From positions 1 through 64,000 of the forward strand of contig CAMZBI010000010.1 in the NCBI GenBank assembly GCA_947304585.1: a stretch of 64,000 bases of DNA. The letters are read 5' to 3'. A program made the position numbers and the translations under genes. Of this stretch, positions 17,842-28,446 are shown piece after piece. The stretch is from an uncultured Clostridia bacterium. GTDB lineage: Bacteria; Bacillota; Clostridia; UBA1212. The notes under the pieces were generated by a model. That model was not told the origin of the DNA, ran no database searches, and was given only the letters and a program-made list of their open reading frames with translations. Numbering within the stretch: position 1 is the first letter of the stretch; the number at the start of each line of letters is the position of its first letter.

Positions 17842-19613
17842 TGGCTGTTGACGTTGACGAGAAGGACCGCCTGAAGGGCGACAAAAAAATACCTCTCGGC
17901 GTGTTTATCAAGCGGGTCTTTCGGTATCTGAAACCGGAAATAGGCCGCTTCATACTCGCGGGCATTCTGATCCTGATCAACGTCGGACTTGACGTGGTGC
18001 TGCCCTTGATCACTGCGGCGGTCACCGACAATCTTTCCTCGGAGACGCCTGTTCTTTCATACCTGATACTGATGGCGTGTGTTTATCTCGTGATTTGCGT
18101 CATAAACAACGTTTTCCTCTATTTCGAGTCGATGGTGCTCCAGAAAGCGGGTCAGGAGATCATTTACAACCTTCGTATGGAGATATTCTCACATATCGAG
18201 GGAATGAGCCTCAGCCAGTTCACCGAGATGCCTGTTGGCTCCCTTGTCACCCGGGTAACGTCCTACACCCAGTCCATGAGCGACATGTTCACCAACGTCA
18301 TCGTCAGCGTTATACGAAATCTGCTGACTGTGGTGAGCGTTTATGCGATCATGTTCGTAATAAACTGGAAACTTGCGTCACTTCTGCTGATCTCCGTGGC
18401 ATTGGTGTTCGTGTCCTCGCTGATATTCTCCAAATACGTCAGCGGAGCCTTCAAAAAAGAGCGGCAGGCCGTCTCGGACCTCAACGCCTTCATGAACGAG
18501 ACCCTTTCGGGCATGAAGACCATAAAGCTGTTCAACAGGCAAAAGGGCAAGCTTGACGAGTTTGACGAAAAGAATACTTTCATGCGCAGAGCCAGGTTCA
18601 ACGTTATAAAAGGCTTTGGCATCTACAGACCTTTTGTCAGCTTCGTATACATCACCACAATGGCCCTCATATTCTGGTTCGGGATCAAGATGGGACTCTC
18701 GGCAGGCTCAATCGTTGCTTTTTACCTATATACAGGCAGATTTTTCAACCCGGTCCAGCAGCTGGCCGACCAGCTCAACAACATCCAGAAGGCAAAAAGT
18801 GCCTCGGAGAGGCTGTTCAATCTCCTTGACGTCAAGCCGGAAGTGCGGGATCTGCCGGATGCTGAGGAACTCACCGATGTAAAAGGCAGGATCGAATTTG
18901 AGAACGTCTGGTTTGCCTACGAGGGCGAGAACTGGATACTCAAAGACGTCTCATTCGTGATCGAGCCCGGGGAGACCTGCGCCTTTGTGGGTGCCACAGG
19001 AGCAGGAAAGACCACGATCCTGGGACTAATTGTCAGAAATTATGAGATCCAGCGGGGTCGTATACTGATCGACGGCAAAGACATCAGGCACATAAAAATC
19101 AAGTCGCTGCGGAAAGCCATTGGCCAGATGCTTCAGGACGTTTTCCTGTTCTCGGGCACCGTAAAGACCAATATCACCCTCCACGATGACACGATTCCCG
19201 ACGAGGACGTAAAGGCTGCCTGCAAATACGTAAACGCCGACACGTTTATCGAGAAACTGCCCCAGCAGTATGAAGATGCGGTTTCAAACAGGGGCGAAAA
19301 CTTCTCCCAGGGCCAGAGGCAGCTTCTTTCCTTTGCCCGCACTGTTCTGCACAAACCCAAAATACTGATCCTTGACGAGGCCACCGCCAATATCGACACC
19401 GAGACTGAAGCAGTCATCCAGGCATCCCTGGAAAAGATGAGAAGCATAGGAACAATGCTGATAGTTGCCCACCGGCTCTCCACCATCCAGCACTCCGATC
19501 AGATAATCGTGCTGCAGAACGGGGAGATAATAGAGAGGGGGACCCACCAGGAACTGCTGGCCAATCACGGATATTATTGGAAGCTTTACAGGCTGCAGTT
19601 TGAAAATCAGTAA
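17841..19613 (+). CDS. ABC exporter half-transporter, catalytically competent subunit
   Basis: The 590-residue partner of the preceding gene has the same layout. Its Walker A is GATGAGKTT, its signature is the less common FSQGQRQLLSFART, and its Walker B ILILDEATANID keeps the catalytic Glu. The H-loop is VAHRLST. In heterodimers of this type the consensus Glu of one chain pairs with the good signature of the other, which fits the LSGGQ of the first gene and the Glu of this one. Its ATG overlaps the previous stop (TGATG), with GGGAGGTG upstream, so the chains should be made in equal amounts. The substrate is not deducible. Confidence 0.92.
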   Translation: MAVDVDEKDRLKGDKKIPLGVFIKRVFRYLKPEIGRFILAGILILINVGLDVVLPLITAAVTDNLSSETPVLSYLILMACVYLVICVINNVFLYFESMVLQKAGQEIIYNLRMEIFSHIEGMSLSQFTEMPVGSLVTRVTSYTQSMSDMFTNVIVSVIRNLLTVVSVYAIMFVINWKLASLLLISVALVFVSSLIFSKYVSGAFKKERQAVSDLNAFMNETLSGMKTIKLFNRQKGKLDEFDEKNTFMRRARFNVIKGFGIYRPFVSFVYITTMALIFWFGIKMGLSAGSIVAFYLYTGRFFNPVQQLADQLNNIQKAKSASERLFNLLDVKPEVRDLPDAEELTDVKGRIEFENVWFAYEGENWILKDVSFVIEPGETCAFVGATGAGKTTILGLIVRNYEIQRGRILIDGKDIRHIKIKSLRKAIGQMLQDVFLFSGTVKTNITLHDDTIPDEDVKAACKYVNADTFIEKLPQQYEDAVSNRGENFSQGQRQLLSFARTVLHKPKILILDEATANIDTETEAVIQASLEKMRSIGTMLIVAHRLSTIQHSDQIIVLQNGEIIERGTHQELLANHGYYWKLYRLQFENQ

Positions 19614-19697
19614 GCGCGCCTGCGGCGCAGTAGCCGCCTTCGGCGAGTGATCGCGGTGAAGCCGCACGGCAACTCTTCACTATTCACTCTTAACTTA
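19613..19697. repeat. Dispersed repeat element, copy B
   Basis: Directly after the exporter stop codon lies GC-rich mini-hairpin material (CGCCTGCGGCGCAG, CGCCTTCGGCG), then ACTCTTCACTATTCACTCTTA, the complement of the AGTTAAGAGTGAAG units found at 39.2 kb. It ends at a strong terminator. Confidence 0.55.
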
Positions 19698-19752
19698 CAA
19701 CGCAAAAAAGACGGTCCTGCACACCTGTTGCCGGACCGTCTTTTTTGCGTTG
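19698..19752. terminator. Long bidirectional terminator after the ABC exporter
   Basis: A perfect 20-bp inverted repeat (19698-19717 with 19733-19752) has a 15-base loop. The arms contain an A6 and a T6 run flanked by GC-rich stem, so it is rho-independent in the forward direction. Confidence 0.85.
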
Positions 19753-19778
19753 CACAATTCCCTTCATTATAATATAAT
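19750..19778 (+). promoter_or_regulatory. Promoter of the lipoprotein/rfbA region
   Basis: TTGCAC (19750-19755) and TATAAT (19773-19778) are spaced 17 bp, ending about 43 bp before the lipoprotein ATG. The -35 box overlaps the end of the preceding terminator stem. Confidence 0.55.
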
Positions 19779-19820
19779 TCAAAAGCAGAGATTCCAATGC
19801 GAAAATGAAGGAGAGACCTC

Positions 19821-20438
19821 ATGAAAAAGTGTATCAGAATTGCCGCGGCTGTTGTTATGCTGGCTGTATTGGCGTCGGTTTTTTCGTCCTGCTTTCTTAT
19901 TGCAGACGGGGGAACGTTTGAAAACGGCGTTGTGGATTATGCCAACAAAGAGTACACCAATTCCTCCATTGGCATCGGAATAAAACTTGAGGGAAATGAC
20001 TGGGAGTTTAAGACGACCGAGCAGCTCAAAAGCATTGCCGAGAGTATGGGAACTCTGGATGGATCGGTTTCGATCATATACGATTTCTTTGCCGTGAACA
20101 GTTCGGACGGCTCCAACATATATGTTACTGTCGACGATATGAAAGCGAACTACGGTCAGACCGTTTCCGAAGAGAATTATCTTTCGGGACAGATCGACGA
20201 AATAAGACAGATGTATACGGAATCGGGGTTCACCGTCGATGATATAGGTCTTGTGAAGGTGAAATGCGCAGGCAAATCCTTCAACGCTCTCTATTACTCC
20301 GGCGTAGCCGGCGGGTCATACCGGGTGTGCCAGTATACACTGGTCAAAAAAATAGGCCAATACATGGTGATGATATCCCTTACAGCGCCGTCGAAGGAAA
20401 AACTGGACGGTATAAGGGACTTGTTTTACGAAGTGTGA
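19821..20438 (+). CDS. Small secreted lipoprotein of unknown function
   Basis: The 205-residue precursor has a lipobox ending at Cys24 (VFSSC). The mature protein is hydrophilic, mixed alpha/beta, with no motif I recognise. A compact domain with paired cysteines (KCAG and YRVCQY near residues 153 and 172) could form a disulfide. GAAGGAGAG precedes the ATG, and a promoter lies upstream. rfbA follows after 21 bp, but a functional link is not evident. It resembles general lipoproteins that monitor or chaperone cell-wall processes; no function is assigned. Confidence 0.75.
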   Translation: MKKCIRIAAAVVMLAVLASVFSSCFLIADGGTFENGVVDYANKEYTNSSIGIGIKLEGNDWEFKTTEQLKSIAESMGTLDGSVSIIYDFFAVNSSDGSNIYVTVDDMKANYGQTVSEENYLSGQIDEIRQMYTESGFTVDDIGLVKVKCAGKSFNALYYSGVAGGSYRVCQYTLVKKIGQYMVMISLTAPSKEKLDGIRDLFYEV

Positions 20439-20459
20439 TCCTTTGGTGGAGGGCGGTTT

Positions 20460-21335
20460 ATGAAAGGTATCGTTCTTGCAGGGGGCAGGGGGACCCGAAT
20501 GTATCCCATGACCAAGGCGGTCTCAAAGCAATTGCTCCCGGTGTACGACAAGCCGATGATCTATTATCCTCTTTCGGTCCTTCTTCTCGGGGGGATCAGG
20601 GAGATAATGATCATTTCGGACAGGGACAATCTTCCTTTATTTAAAGAACTTTTGGGAGACGGCAGCGGCATTGGCGTCCGCATTGAATATGCAGTGCAGG
20701 AAAGACCCGGCGGGATAGCGGAGAGTTTCCTGATAGCGAAGGATTTTATCGGCGACGAAAGCGTTTGCCTGATCCTCGGCGACAACATCTTCTACGGACA
20801 GGACCTGACGGCGAAATTCGAGGAGGCCAAGGCTCTTATTGAGAGCGGCTCCTGCGAGGCTGCGGTTTTCGGATATCCCGTGAAGAATCCGGGTGACTTC
20901 GGCGTGGTGGAGTTTGACGAAGACGGCAAGGTCATCTCCATCGAAGAGAAGCCGGAGGAGCCCAAATCGGATTACGCGGTACCGGGACTCTATTTCTACA
21001 ACGCCAATGTGACCGAGGTGGCGGCAAAGATCAAGCCTTCAAAGAGGGGTGAATTAGAGATAACCGCCGTAAATGAAGTCTATCTGAGGAGGGGCACCCT
21101 CAGGTGCGCAAGGCTTTGGCGGGGATTTGCCTGGCTGGATACAGGAACTCCGGAGAGACTTCTCAAAGCGTCGGAGTACATTTCGACGGTTCAGAACACA
21201 CAGGGCTTTTATGTGGCATGCATAGAAGAAATTGCCTGGAGGCGGGGCTTTATCACGTTGGAGCAGCTGAAGGCCATTGGCGAAAAACTTGGAGATACGG
21301 ATTACGGAAGGTATCTCCTGTCTCTTGAAGATTGA
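20460..21335 (+). CDS. rfbA: Glucose-1-phosphate thymidylyltransferase
   Basis: This enzyme makes dTDP-glucose from dTTP and glucose-1-phosphate, the first step of dTDP-rhamnose synthesis. The 291 residues are full length. The nucleotide-binding [16 protein letters not shown] and [19 protein letters not shown] motifs are at the N-terminus. Further family motifs are [31 protein letters not shown] and [11 protein letters not shown]. No rfbB, rfbC or rfbD gene is adjacent, so the rest of the pathway must be elsewhere. GGTGGAGGG precedes the ATG. Confidence 0.95.
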   Translation: MKGIVLAGGRGTRMYPMTKAVSKQLLPVYDKPMIYYPLSVLLLGGIREIMIISDRDNLPLFKELLGDGSGIGVRIEYAVQERPGGIAESFLIAKDFIGDESVCLILGDNIFYGQDLTAKFEEAKALIESGSCEAAVFGYPVKNPGDFGVVEFDEDGKVISIEEKPEEPKSDYAVPGLYFYNANVTEVAAKIKPSKRGELEITAVNEVYLRRGTLRCARLWRGFAWLDTGTPERLLKASEYISTVQNTQGFYVACIEEIAWRRGFITLEQLKAIGEKLGDTDYGRYLLSLED

Positions 21336-21354
21336 TATTTTTTACGGAAAAATG

Positions 21355-21377
21355 CGGCAATGTTTAAGGCATTGCCG
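21355..21377 (+). terminator. Hairpin after rfbA
   Basis: CGGCAATG (21355-21362) pairs with CATTGCCG (21370-21377) around TTTAAGG. TTCTCGTATATT follows, so the T-run is weak. It probably ends the rfbA transcript. Confidence 0.45.
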
Positions 21378-21476
21378 TTCTCGTATATTAAACAGGGAAT
21401 CATAGGCTTTATTTGAAATTGCATTGCCTGTGTTTCCGTTTTGAAACATCTTTCCGGAATGAGGAGGATAAGTATC

Positions 21477-23720
21477 TTGAAAAAACTGTCTGTGATATTT
21501 GTTTTTCTTGCAGCTGCGGTCCTGGCATTTGCCTGCTGTCTGGAATCCTTTGCGATCCCGGACACTGTTTTTGACGGCGAGACCTCAAGGACCGTCACCG
21601 AGATCTACGATGGCGTCACCACCACCCATATAACGCTGGGAAAATCTTCAAAATACGGGCAGCAGTCCTTCTGGGTGACCGAGTTCGACCCGAGAAGGGA
21701 CGACCTTATCGTTGATGTAACGAACAAGGGAAACTACCTGAACAGCAGAGTTTCCACAGTAAACACGATGAAGGCTGTGAAATCGGATTCCATGGGCGTA
21801 AAGAGCCCCATTGCCGCCATAAACGGTGATATGTGGCTCATGACCAGCACCCACTCCCGGATCCTTGGCAAGGGTACAAGCTACGGCGGGTACAGCGACG
21901 CAGTGGTCAAAAAGGGTCTGGAACTGCCGAGGGGCCTGTCGATCTATAACGGCGAGATAGTGTCTGGGCCTCACACCCAGGCGGAGACACCCTACGAAGG
22001 GGCTTTTGACAGCTTTGGCTTTACCTCAGACGGAAGGACTGTCCTGGGCACGCCTACGCTTACGATAAAAGTTACGAACAACTCTGTGGAAGGCTCGACG
22101 GCGGTGAGACTCACGGGACTCAACAGACTGCCTTCAAACGACGCGATCATGCTTTACTCCGACAAGGGCCCCGCGGACAACTACTGCCTTGACGACGCCT
22201 ACGAGATAGTCATAGACTGCGACTACGATTACTGCATAAAGCAGAACGCGGTGATCACGGGAAAAGTCACCTCCATAAGCAAACCGGGCACGTCCAGACC
22301 TGCCATGAAGGAAAACCGGCTGATACTCACTGCAAGGGGCACGAGATACATTGCCAAGGTCGAAGGAATAAAGGTTGACGACGAGCTGTCCTTCACTTTC
22401 ACCGTCAAGGGATCGTCCAAGGACAACGCCATCTGGCAGGAAGTGGTCAATGCGGTCGGCGGCCACATGATACTGGTAAAGAACGGAAAATCCACGAATC
22501 TTGAGGACAACAACCGCTATCCCGCTTCGATCCTCGGAAACAAGGCGGACGGGACCTGCGTATTCATAACCATGGACGGGAGAAAGTCGAACTATGCAGT
22601 GGGCTTTAAGATCAGCGACATGGACGAGATTCTGCTCCAGCTTGGCGTGGAAAATGCTTTTCTCCTTGACGGAGGGGGCAGCGCCGACATGGTCAACGTT
22701 AATGCGAACGGAAACTACGAGATCGTAAACAAACCCAGCGACGGACAGGCCCGTAACGTGATCAATTCCATAGTTCTTTCGGTTCTGAATCCCAAGGCTG
22801 CGACGGTCTCGAGGGATCGGATCTTCGGATATGACGGCAATCAAAAGACCAATATCATTCCCCAGGGAAACATCGATGAGAATGTGGACATAGGCCGGGT
22901 GGACGTTGCAAGATACCCGAGCATAAGCATTTACGGATGGACTGCGGCCAACGAAGGTCTGGGCCTTATAAGGAGTTTCGGCTATTCCGTGGACGGCGGT
23001 GAGACCGTCTGGTCCGAGGATTACAAAGTGAGCGCCGCAGACTGGAATGCGATACGTGCCACCGCCGACGTGCTTCAGGGGAAGAGCTCCGACGCGTCAA
23101 GGTTTGAAGTCAATGTGCCTGTTTCAAAGGGCAGCCATACGGTGACAGTTTTTGCCAGGACTTCCAACGGACCTGACTACGAGATGTGGACTGTCTCCTA
23201 TGAAGGAGTGGGCTCTGCCACACCGACGCCGACACCGACACCGACTCCCACGCCAACACCGACTCCCACACCAAGTCCTACGCCAACGCCGACACCGACT
23301 CCTACACCAAGCTCGACGCCGACTCCAACCCCCACGCCAACGCCTACACCGACTCCCACCCCGGAGCCAACGGAGGCCCCAACGCCGGAACCCACGGAGA
23401 CTCCGACACCTGAGCCGACTGAAGAGCCTACCGAGGTGCCGACGGAGGAACCTGCGGAAACCGAACCGGCACCTACGAAACCCGTTGAAGAAACACCTGA
23501 AGTGACGGCCGGAGAAGAGACAAAAATCCCTGAAGAAACTTCTTCGCAGGAGACGGTTACCGCAACAGAGGCTGCAACTGAAACTTCAGACGTCACCGCC
23601 GAACCCGTTGAAAACGACACAGACGGATGCTTCGGATCTGCAGGCGGAGGCTTTGTTGCCCTGACCTCGGTATTGGCTGCCGCAGGGACCGCACTGGTCA
23701 GAAGGAGAAAACGCAGATGA
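21477..23720 (+). CDS. Surface phosphodiester glycosidase (NAGPA domain) with Thr-Pro stalk
   Basis: This is a 747-residue secreted protein. TTG 21477 follows AGGAGG and opens a signal peptide ending near ESFA. A phosphodiester glycosidase (NAGPA, PF09992-type) domain spans about residues 50-430, with [38 protein letters not shown] and [12 protein letters not shown]. Such domains remove sugar-1-phosphodiester caps from glycans. A beta-sandwich follows (to about 575), then a Thr-Pro repeat stalk (about 580-640) and an acidic Thr-rich stretch. The C-terminus has Cys718 in DGCFGS, a Gly/Ala-rich membrane helix and RRRKRR, which looks like a cell-surface sorting signal without LPXTG. The stop codon overlaps the MFS transporter start, so sugar release and uptake are likely coupled. 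Confidence 0.8.
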   Translation: MKKLSVIFVFLAAAVLAFACCLESFAIPDTVFDGETSRTVTEIYDGVTTTHITLGKSSKYGQQSFWVTEFDPRRDDLIVDVTNKGNYLNSRVSTVNTMKAVKSDSMGVKSPIAAINGDMWLMTSTHSRILGKGTSYGGYSDAVVKKGLELPRGLSIYNGEIVSGPHTQAETPYEGAFDSFGFTSDGRTVLGTPTLTIKVTNNSVEGSTAVRLTGLNRLPSNDAIMLYSDKGPADNYCLDDAYEIVIDCDYDYCIKQNAVITGKVTSISKPGTSRPAMKENRLILTARGTRYIAKVEGIKVDDELSFTFTVKGSSKDNAIWQEVVNAVGGHMILVKNGKSTNLEDNNRYPASILGNKADGTCVFITMDGRKSNYAVGFKISDMDEILLQLGVENAFLLDGGGSADMVNVNANGNYEIVNKPSDGQARNVINSIVLSVLNPKAATVSRDRIFGYDGNQKTNIIPQGNIDENVDIGRVDVARYPSISIYGWTAANEGLGLIRSFGYSVDGGETVWSEDYKVSAADWNAIRATADVLQGKSSDASRFEVNVPVSKGSHTVTVFARTSNGPDYEMWTVSYEGVGSATPTPTPTPTPTPTPTPTPSPTPTPTPTPTPSSTPTPTPTPTPTPTPTPEPTEAPTPEPTETPTPEPTEEPTEVPTEEPAETEPAPTKPVEETPEVTAGEETKIPEETSSQETVTATEAATETSDVTAEPVENDTDGCFGSAGGGFVALTSVLAAAGTALVRRRKRR
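23219..23410 (+). repeat. Thr-Pro-coding low-complexity tract
   Basis: ACN-CCN codon pairs repeat about thirty times and encode the stalk of the phosphodiester glycosidase. Third positions vary, so the peptide repeats more exactly than the DNA. The opposite strand reads as a spurious Gly-Val frame. Confidence 0.85.
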
Positions 23721-25105
23721 ACAAACGGAAGTTTTATCTTGCACTGATCATATTTTCACTTATAGGGCAGATCGCCTGGGTCGTTGAAAACATGTATTTC
23801 AACGTGTTCATCTACAAGATGTTCAACGCCTCGGCTTCCGACATCTCGGTGATGGTGGGCGCCAGCGCAGTGGTGGCCACGCTCACAACGGTATTAATTG
23901 GCGCTCTTTCCGATAAAATAGGAAAAAGAAAGATCTTTATGTGCGCGGGCTACATCGCCTGGGGCGTTACTATTGCGGCCTTTGCACTCATCAGAATCGA
24001 CCTTGTTTCGGGGCTTGTGGGAAGTACTGTGGGCGCCGCGGGACTTGCGGTCAACGTGGTCATAGTTCTTGACTGCGTAATGACTTTCTTCGGTTCAACG
24101 GCAAACGACGCAGCCTTTAACGCCTGGCTTACGGACAGCACCACAAGCAAAAACAGGGGCCTCGCGGAGGGCCTTAATTCAATGATGCCTCTGGTGGCGA
24201 TCCTCTGCGTCTTCGGCGGGTTCATTGGATTCAATCTGGATGAGCCGGAGAGCTGGAGCATTATCTACATAATAATCGGCGGTCTGGTGCTCGTTGCGGG
24301 AGTTGCGGGCTTCTTCATAGTGGACGACGCCAATGCGAAAAAGACCGACGATATAGGTTATTTCCGCACCATATTCTACGGCTTCCGGCCTTCGGTGGTA
24401 AAAAGCAACTATGCTTTCTACCTGACCCTTGCAGGGTTTATTCTCTTCAACATTTCGATCCAGGTCTTTATGCCTTATCTCATCATTTACTACGAGAAGG
24501 CTCTTGACATGGCGGATTACGTTCTCATTATGGCGCCGGCGATAATCGTTGCGGCTGTCTTTACCGCGCTGTTCGGGAAATTTATCGACAAAAAGGGCTT
24601 CGAGAGGGCTCTGCCGGTATCATTGGCAATGCTGGCGGCGGGCTATCTCATGCTGATCTTCTTCCCCGGGATAGTTGCCGTGACAGGCGTTCTTATGAAG
24701 GTTCTTGTTTTCATCGGGTCCATGCTCATGCTCTGCGGATTTCTCTCCGGCATGGCAGTCTTCGGGACGAGGATCAGAAACGAGACGCCTGAGGGAATGG
24801 CGGGAAGGTTCCAGGGACTCCGGATCATCGGCCAGGTGCTGGTGCCGGGAGTTGTGGGACCTGCGATCGGCGCTGCTGTTCTTAAGGACGCCGCAACCAT
24901 CATCGGAAGCGACGGAACGGAATCGTTTGTGCCAAATAACAAGATATTTATCGCGGCCCTTGCCGTTGAAATCGTCGTGGTGATCTTCACCACGGTCTGG
25001 TTTGCGATCACGGGACTGAAGCGGGTCAAAAGTGCCGGACTCATTGGCGGTGAGAATGACGCCGGGGACGGTCAGGCCGCAAACGTAGAAGAGGACGACC
25101 AATGA
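23717..25105 (+). CDS. MFS sugar transporter (glycoside/SLC45-like)
   Basis: The 462-residue membrane protein has about 12 hydrophobic helices and the MFS signature loop [11 protein letters not shown] between helices 2 and 3. An acidic loop with [13 protein letters not shown] and a mid-chain cytoplasmic loop also fit the glycoside/cation symporter-like branch. It should import the sugar released by its neighbours. The ATG at 23717 overlaps the previous stop by four bases, with AAGGAG inside the upstream gene; its own stop overlaps the GH2 start by four bases. This is a strongly coupled three-gene operon. Substrate identity is inferred only from context. Confidence 0.85.
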   Translation: MNKRKFYLALIIFSLIGQIAWVVENMYFNVFIYKMFNASASDISVMVGASAVVATLTTVLIGALSDKIGKRKIFMCAGYIAWGVTIAAFALIRIDLVSGLVGSTVGAAGLAVNVVIVLDCVMTFFGSTANDAAFNAWLTDSTTSKNRGLAEGLNSMMPLVAILCVFGGFIGFNLDEPESWSIIYIIIGGLVLVAGVAGFFIVDDANAKKTDDIGYFRTIFYGFRPSVVKSNYAFYLTLAGFILFNISIQVFMPYLIIYYEKALDMADYVLIMAPAIIVAAVFTALFGKFIDKKGFERALPVSLAMLAAGYLMLIFFPGIVAVTGVLMKVLVFIGSMLMLCGFLSGMAVFGTRIRNETPEGMAGRFQGLRIIGQVLVPGVVGPAIGAAVLKDAATIIGSDGTESFVPNNKIFIAALAVEIVVVIFTTVWFAITGLKRVKSAGLIGGENDAGDGQAANVEEDDQ

Positions 25106-26778
25106 AGAATGGACGCAACCCCGGATTTCAAAGGCTTTTGACGGAAGAGGGCGAAGAACTGCTTGAAAGAGCAGGGGAAACAGTTCCCTGGAACGTTTAC
25201 CCCAGGCCCCAATTGGCAAGAGACCGCTGGCAGAACCTGAACGGCTACTGGGAATTTGAGGTCAACGGAGAACCCGGGGGCTGGATATTTGTACCGTTCT
25301 GCCCTGAAAGCCTTCTTTCGGGAGTGGAAAAACAGGTAAGACCAGGTGATGTTCTCCTATACAGACGTTTTTTCAGAATTCCGGAAGATTGGGGAAGCAG
25401 CAGGGTCATCATTAACTTCGGCGGTGTGGCAAGAAAAACCGTTGTGCGGATCAACGGCCGTGAAGCGGTTACTTCCGAAAACGGTTATTTGCCTTTTTCT
25501 GCGGACATTACGGATCTTTTGTCCGAAGACGGCAACGTTGTCGAGGTAGAAGCGGTCAACGACCTGTCGCCTAAATATCCCTACGGCAAGCAGACCTCAA
25601 AACGGGGAGGCATGTGGTATACCCCCTCAAGCGGTATCTGGCAGACTGTCTGGCTGGAGCCGGTGCCGGAGAAACATATAAAATCTATAAAAATCAAGAC
25701 GAATCTTGCGGAGGCCGAGATCACCGTTGACGGAAGCTTTGAAGAGGCGCCAAGCGGGGTCATAGAGTGCGGCGGCAGAGTCTGTGAACTGAAAAACGGA
25801 AAAGCCGTCGTAGCGCCGGAAACGCCGGTGAACTGGACTCCGGAAAACCCGAAACTTTACGAATTTACCTTAAAATGCGGAAAAGATACGGTCAAAAGCT
25901 ATTTTGCGCTGAGAACCGTAAGTATCGCAAAAGACGAAAAGGGCGTGCCGAGAATATGTCTTAACGGCGAGCCTTTGTTCCTGAACGGTCTCCTTGACCA
26001 GGGCTATTTCAGCGACGGTCTTTATACCCCCGCATCGCCGGAATCGTACAGGCGGGATATTGAGACCGCAAAAAAACACGGTTTCAACATGCTGAGAAAG
26101 CATATCAAGATCGAACCGGAACTGTTCTATTACGAGTGCGACCGCATTGGCGTCATCCTTATCCAGGACATGGTGAACTGCGGGAAATACAGCTTCCTGA
26201 GGGACACCGCGCTGCCTTCGCTGCTGGATCTGAGGCTCGACGACCGGAAACTGTGCAGGGATCCGGAGATACGACGGAATTTCCTCGAAGCAGTAAAGGG
26301 CACGGTGACGTTTCTTTACAACCACCCATCTGTCTGCGGCTGGACGGTCTTCAACGAGGGCTGGGGCCAGCACGACTCTGAAGCGCTGTACAAGGCGGTG
26401 AAGGACCTTGACGGCACAAGATTTATCGATACCGCCAGCGGCTGGTTCAGACCCCGCCTCACCGATGTTACAAGCCTCCACATCTATTTCAAAAAACTTA
26501 AACTGCCTAAGAATCTGACGTCGCCGGTGATCATCTCCGAGTACGGCGGCTACGTGTTCAAGATACCGGAACACAGCTTCAACCTGTCGAAGACCTATGG
26601 CTACAGGTTTTTCAAAACTGGTGAAGACTATAAAGAAGCCTGCTCGGCCCTGTTTTTGGAGGTAGATAAACTCAGAGAAAAAGGGCTTTCCGGGGCCGTT
26701 TACACCCAGCTTTCGGACGTGGAGGACGAGACCAACGGTATCCTGACATTTGACAGGAAGATTAACAAGTTGGAATGA
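25102..26778 (+). CDS. Compact GH2 glycoside hydrolase
   Basis: This 558-residue cytoplasmic GH2 enzyme has the N-terminal sugar-binding domain (GYWEFEVNG, LYRRFFRIP), a short Ig-like domain, and a TIM barrel beginning near residue 285. The acid/base is the Glu of CGWTVFNEGWGQ (near residue 420) and the nucleophile the Glu of VIISEYGGYV (near residue 480). It is much shorter than LacZ and resembles compact beta-glucuronidase/beta-galactosidase-like members of clostridial genomes. It should hydrolyse the disaccharide or glycoside brought in by the overlapping MFS transporter. The exact sugar is not readable from sequence. Confidence 0.85.
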   Translation: MKNGRNPGFQRLLTEEGEELLERAGETVPWNVYPRPQLARDRWQNLNGYWEFEVNGEPGGWIFVPFCPESLLSGVEKQVRPGDVLLYRRFFRIPEDWGSSRVIINFGGVARKTVVRINGREAVTSENGYLPFSADITDLLSEDGNVVEVEAVNDLSPKYPYGKQTSKRGGMWYTPSSGIWQTVWLEPVPEKHIKSIKIKTNLAEAEITVDGSFEEAPSGVIECGGRVCELKNGKAVVAPETPVNWTPENPKLYEFTLKCGKDTVKSYFALRTVSIAKDEKGVPRICLNGEPLFLNGLLDQGYFSDGLYTPASPESYRRDIETAKKHGFNMLRKHIKIEPELFYYECDRIGVILIQDMVNCGKYSFLRDTALPSLLDLRLDDRKLCRDPEIRRNFLEAVKGTVTFLYNHPSVCGWTVFNEGWGQHDSEALYKAVKDLDGTRFIDTASGWFRPRLTDVTSLHIYFKKLKLPKNLTSPVIISEYGGYVFKIPEHSFNLSKTYGYRFFKTGEDYKEACSALFLEVDKLREKGLSGAVYTQLSDVEDETNGILTFDRKINKLE

Positions 26779-26889
26779 TCCCCTTAAAGCGACTGCCTGC
26801 GGCCCGGGCCATTGGCAATGTTATCATTGACTGGAAGGAGATTTCCTTATATAATCGATTTTAGAAATGAAAAGGAGGTCATAGTTATT

Positions 26890-28416
26890 ATGACAAGAAA
26901 AATCACTGCATTGATTTCAGTTTTGCTGGCGGTACTGCTTCTCATCGCAGCCTGCGGACCGACGAACCAGCCTGTGGAGGAACCTACGAAGGAGCCTGAG
27001 GTAACTGCTCAGCCCACGGAAGCCCAGCCCACGGAGGCACCCACGCCCACCGAAGCGCCCACAGACACACCTGCTCCCACAGACACCCCGGAGCCGAAAC
27101 CCCAGATCAACTACAGCGGCAATGCCATCCTCATCGATCTTGAAGACGACACTTTGATCAGCACCTCTGCCTGCGATTACGAGATCAGAGACGGCGAGCC
27201 CTGGCTCACCATCATCACCGATGCAGGCGATAACAACATTTCCTTCACGTTCGACGAGACCGTCTACACCGAGGACACGCCCATCATCGCTTTCAAGTAC
27301 AGGATCGGATACGGCCAGAGCATCCGTCAGACCAACCACTTTTACGCACTCTCCTCTGCGGGCGGACCCAGCCCTTCCAACGGAATGTGGGCTGACATAG
27401 ATTTTATCAACGACCTTGACTGGCACGTCGGAATCCTTGTACTTGAGGAAAAATTCCCCGCAGCCGGCGGCGAGTGGAGAGGTATGAGATGCCCCACCGT
27501 TGATACTGTTGGCGGTGATCTCGCAATCGCATGGTTTGGCGCTTTCGCAAGCGAAGAGGACGTAAACGCCTATGACGCAGCCTTCAACGAAGCCTACGGT
27601 GATAAGCTTGTCAAAGCGGAAAAACCGAAGGTCGAGAAAAAAGAATCGGTTCCTGACGGACTTGCCAATGCATTCGACGATACAATGTACGACTTCGACG
27701 ATATGAGCGAAGGCGACAAGCTGGACTTCTTCTCCGGCATAGACTGGATGGTGGCAAGAGGAACAGGCGCTTCCCAGTTTGTCGAGAAAGACGGCTCCGT
27801 CGTTCTCAGCCTCCAGTTCGACGCCCTCTACCATGACAGCCTGATCAAGGACGGCAAGGGCTTCACCGGGACCTTCGACATCATGAACAACGGATCCTAC
27901 AGCGGAAACTTCGGCGGTTTCGTATTCTGCTTCGGCGACGAGAACAACCTCAACAGAGACTTCTATGAGAACGCCTACGGTGTTGACGGCAACGGCTCCC
28001 TCGTCGGAAAGAGCGGCATCGGCATCGACTTCAGAGGCGGCGACAAGGTCTACATCTACGTCAATGCCTGGAACGTCGACAAGGCCAAGAGGACGGTTAT
28101 CGGCAAGGAAGTCAACACTACAGTTAACTTTGACGAAAAGCTGGTACACTTTGTCATCGACGACGACGGAACCTCCAAGATCACCGTTACCGCAGACGGC
28201 ACTCTTCTGTTCACGATCACCTACGGAGATCCGGGACTTGTCGAAGATGCAGTCGGCTACAACGAGCGTTACTACAGGAGTGTTACCGTGGCTGACGGCG
28301 CAGGCAACGAGATCATTAAGACTGAGTCTGCACTCATGTCGGTCTATGACAGCTTTGCTTTCGGCGCAAGAGCCCGCAACCTGCTCATCGACAACGTTCA
28401 GCTTCAGACTAAATAA
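26890..28416 (+). CDS. Secreted lipoprotein with two beta-rich domains, function unknown
   Basis: The 508-residue precursor starts at 26890 after AAAAGGAGGTCATAG. The lipobox LIAAC ends at Cys22, followed by a Pro/Thr/Glu linker (about residues 23-75). Two domains follow (about 75-245 and 260-508). The second has alternating strands rich in Gly, Asn and aromatic residues (GFVFCFGDENNLNRDF, KVYIYVNAWNVDKAKR), suggesting a concanavalin/laminin-G-like or carbohydrate-binding fold. No catalytic motif is apparent. Its place behind the glycosidase-transporter-GH2 operon suggests glycan capture, but this is inference. Confidence 0.72.
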   Translation: MTRKITALISVLLAVLLLIAACGPTNQPVEEPTKEPEVTAQPTEAQPTEAPTPTEAPTDTPAPTDTPEPKPQINYSGNAILIDLEDDTLISTSACDYEIRDGEPWLTIITDAGDNNISFTFDETVYTEDTPIIAFKYRIGYGQSIRQTNHFYALSSAGGPSPSNGMWADIDFINDLDWHVGILVLEEKFPAAGGEWRGMRCPTVDTVGGDLAIAWFGAFASEEDVNAYDAAFNEAYGDKLVKAEKPKVEKKESVPDGLANAFDDTMYDFDDMSEGDKLDFFSGIDWMVARGTGASQFVEKDGSVVLSLQFDALYHDSLIKDGKGFTGTFDIMNNGSYSGNFGGFVFCFGDENNLNRDFYENAYGVDGNGSLVGKSGIGIDFRGGDKVYIYVNAWNVDKAKRTVIGKEVNTTVNFDEKLVHFVIDDDGTSKITVTADGTLLFTITYGDPGLVEDAVGYNERYYRSVTVADGAGNEIIKTESALMSVYDSFAFGARARNLLIDNVQLQTK

Positions 28417-28446
28417 TAATTGCCAATAATTATTGACTGTCCGTTT

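Noticed and set aside
23198..23620. Antisense Gly-Val-Ser repeat frame opposite the surface glycosidase stalk (similar at 30390-31010 and 44864-45199)
   Set aside because: It is the reverse complement of Thr-Pro codon repeats. It has no ribosome site and the protein pattern is an artefact of the stalk codons.
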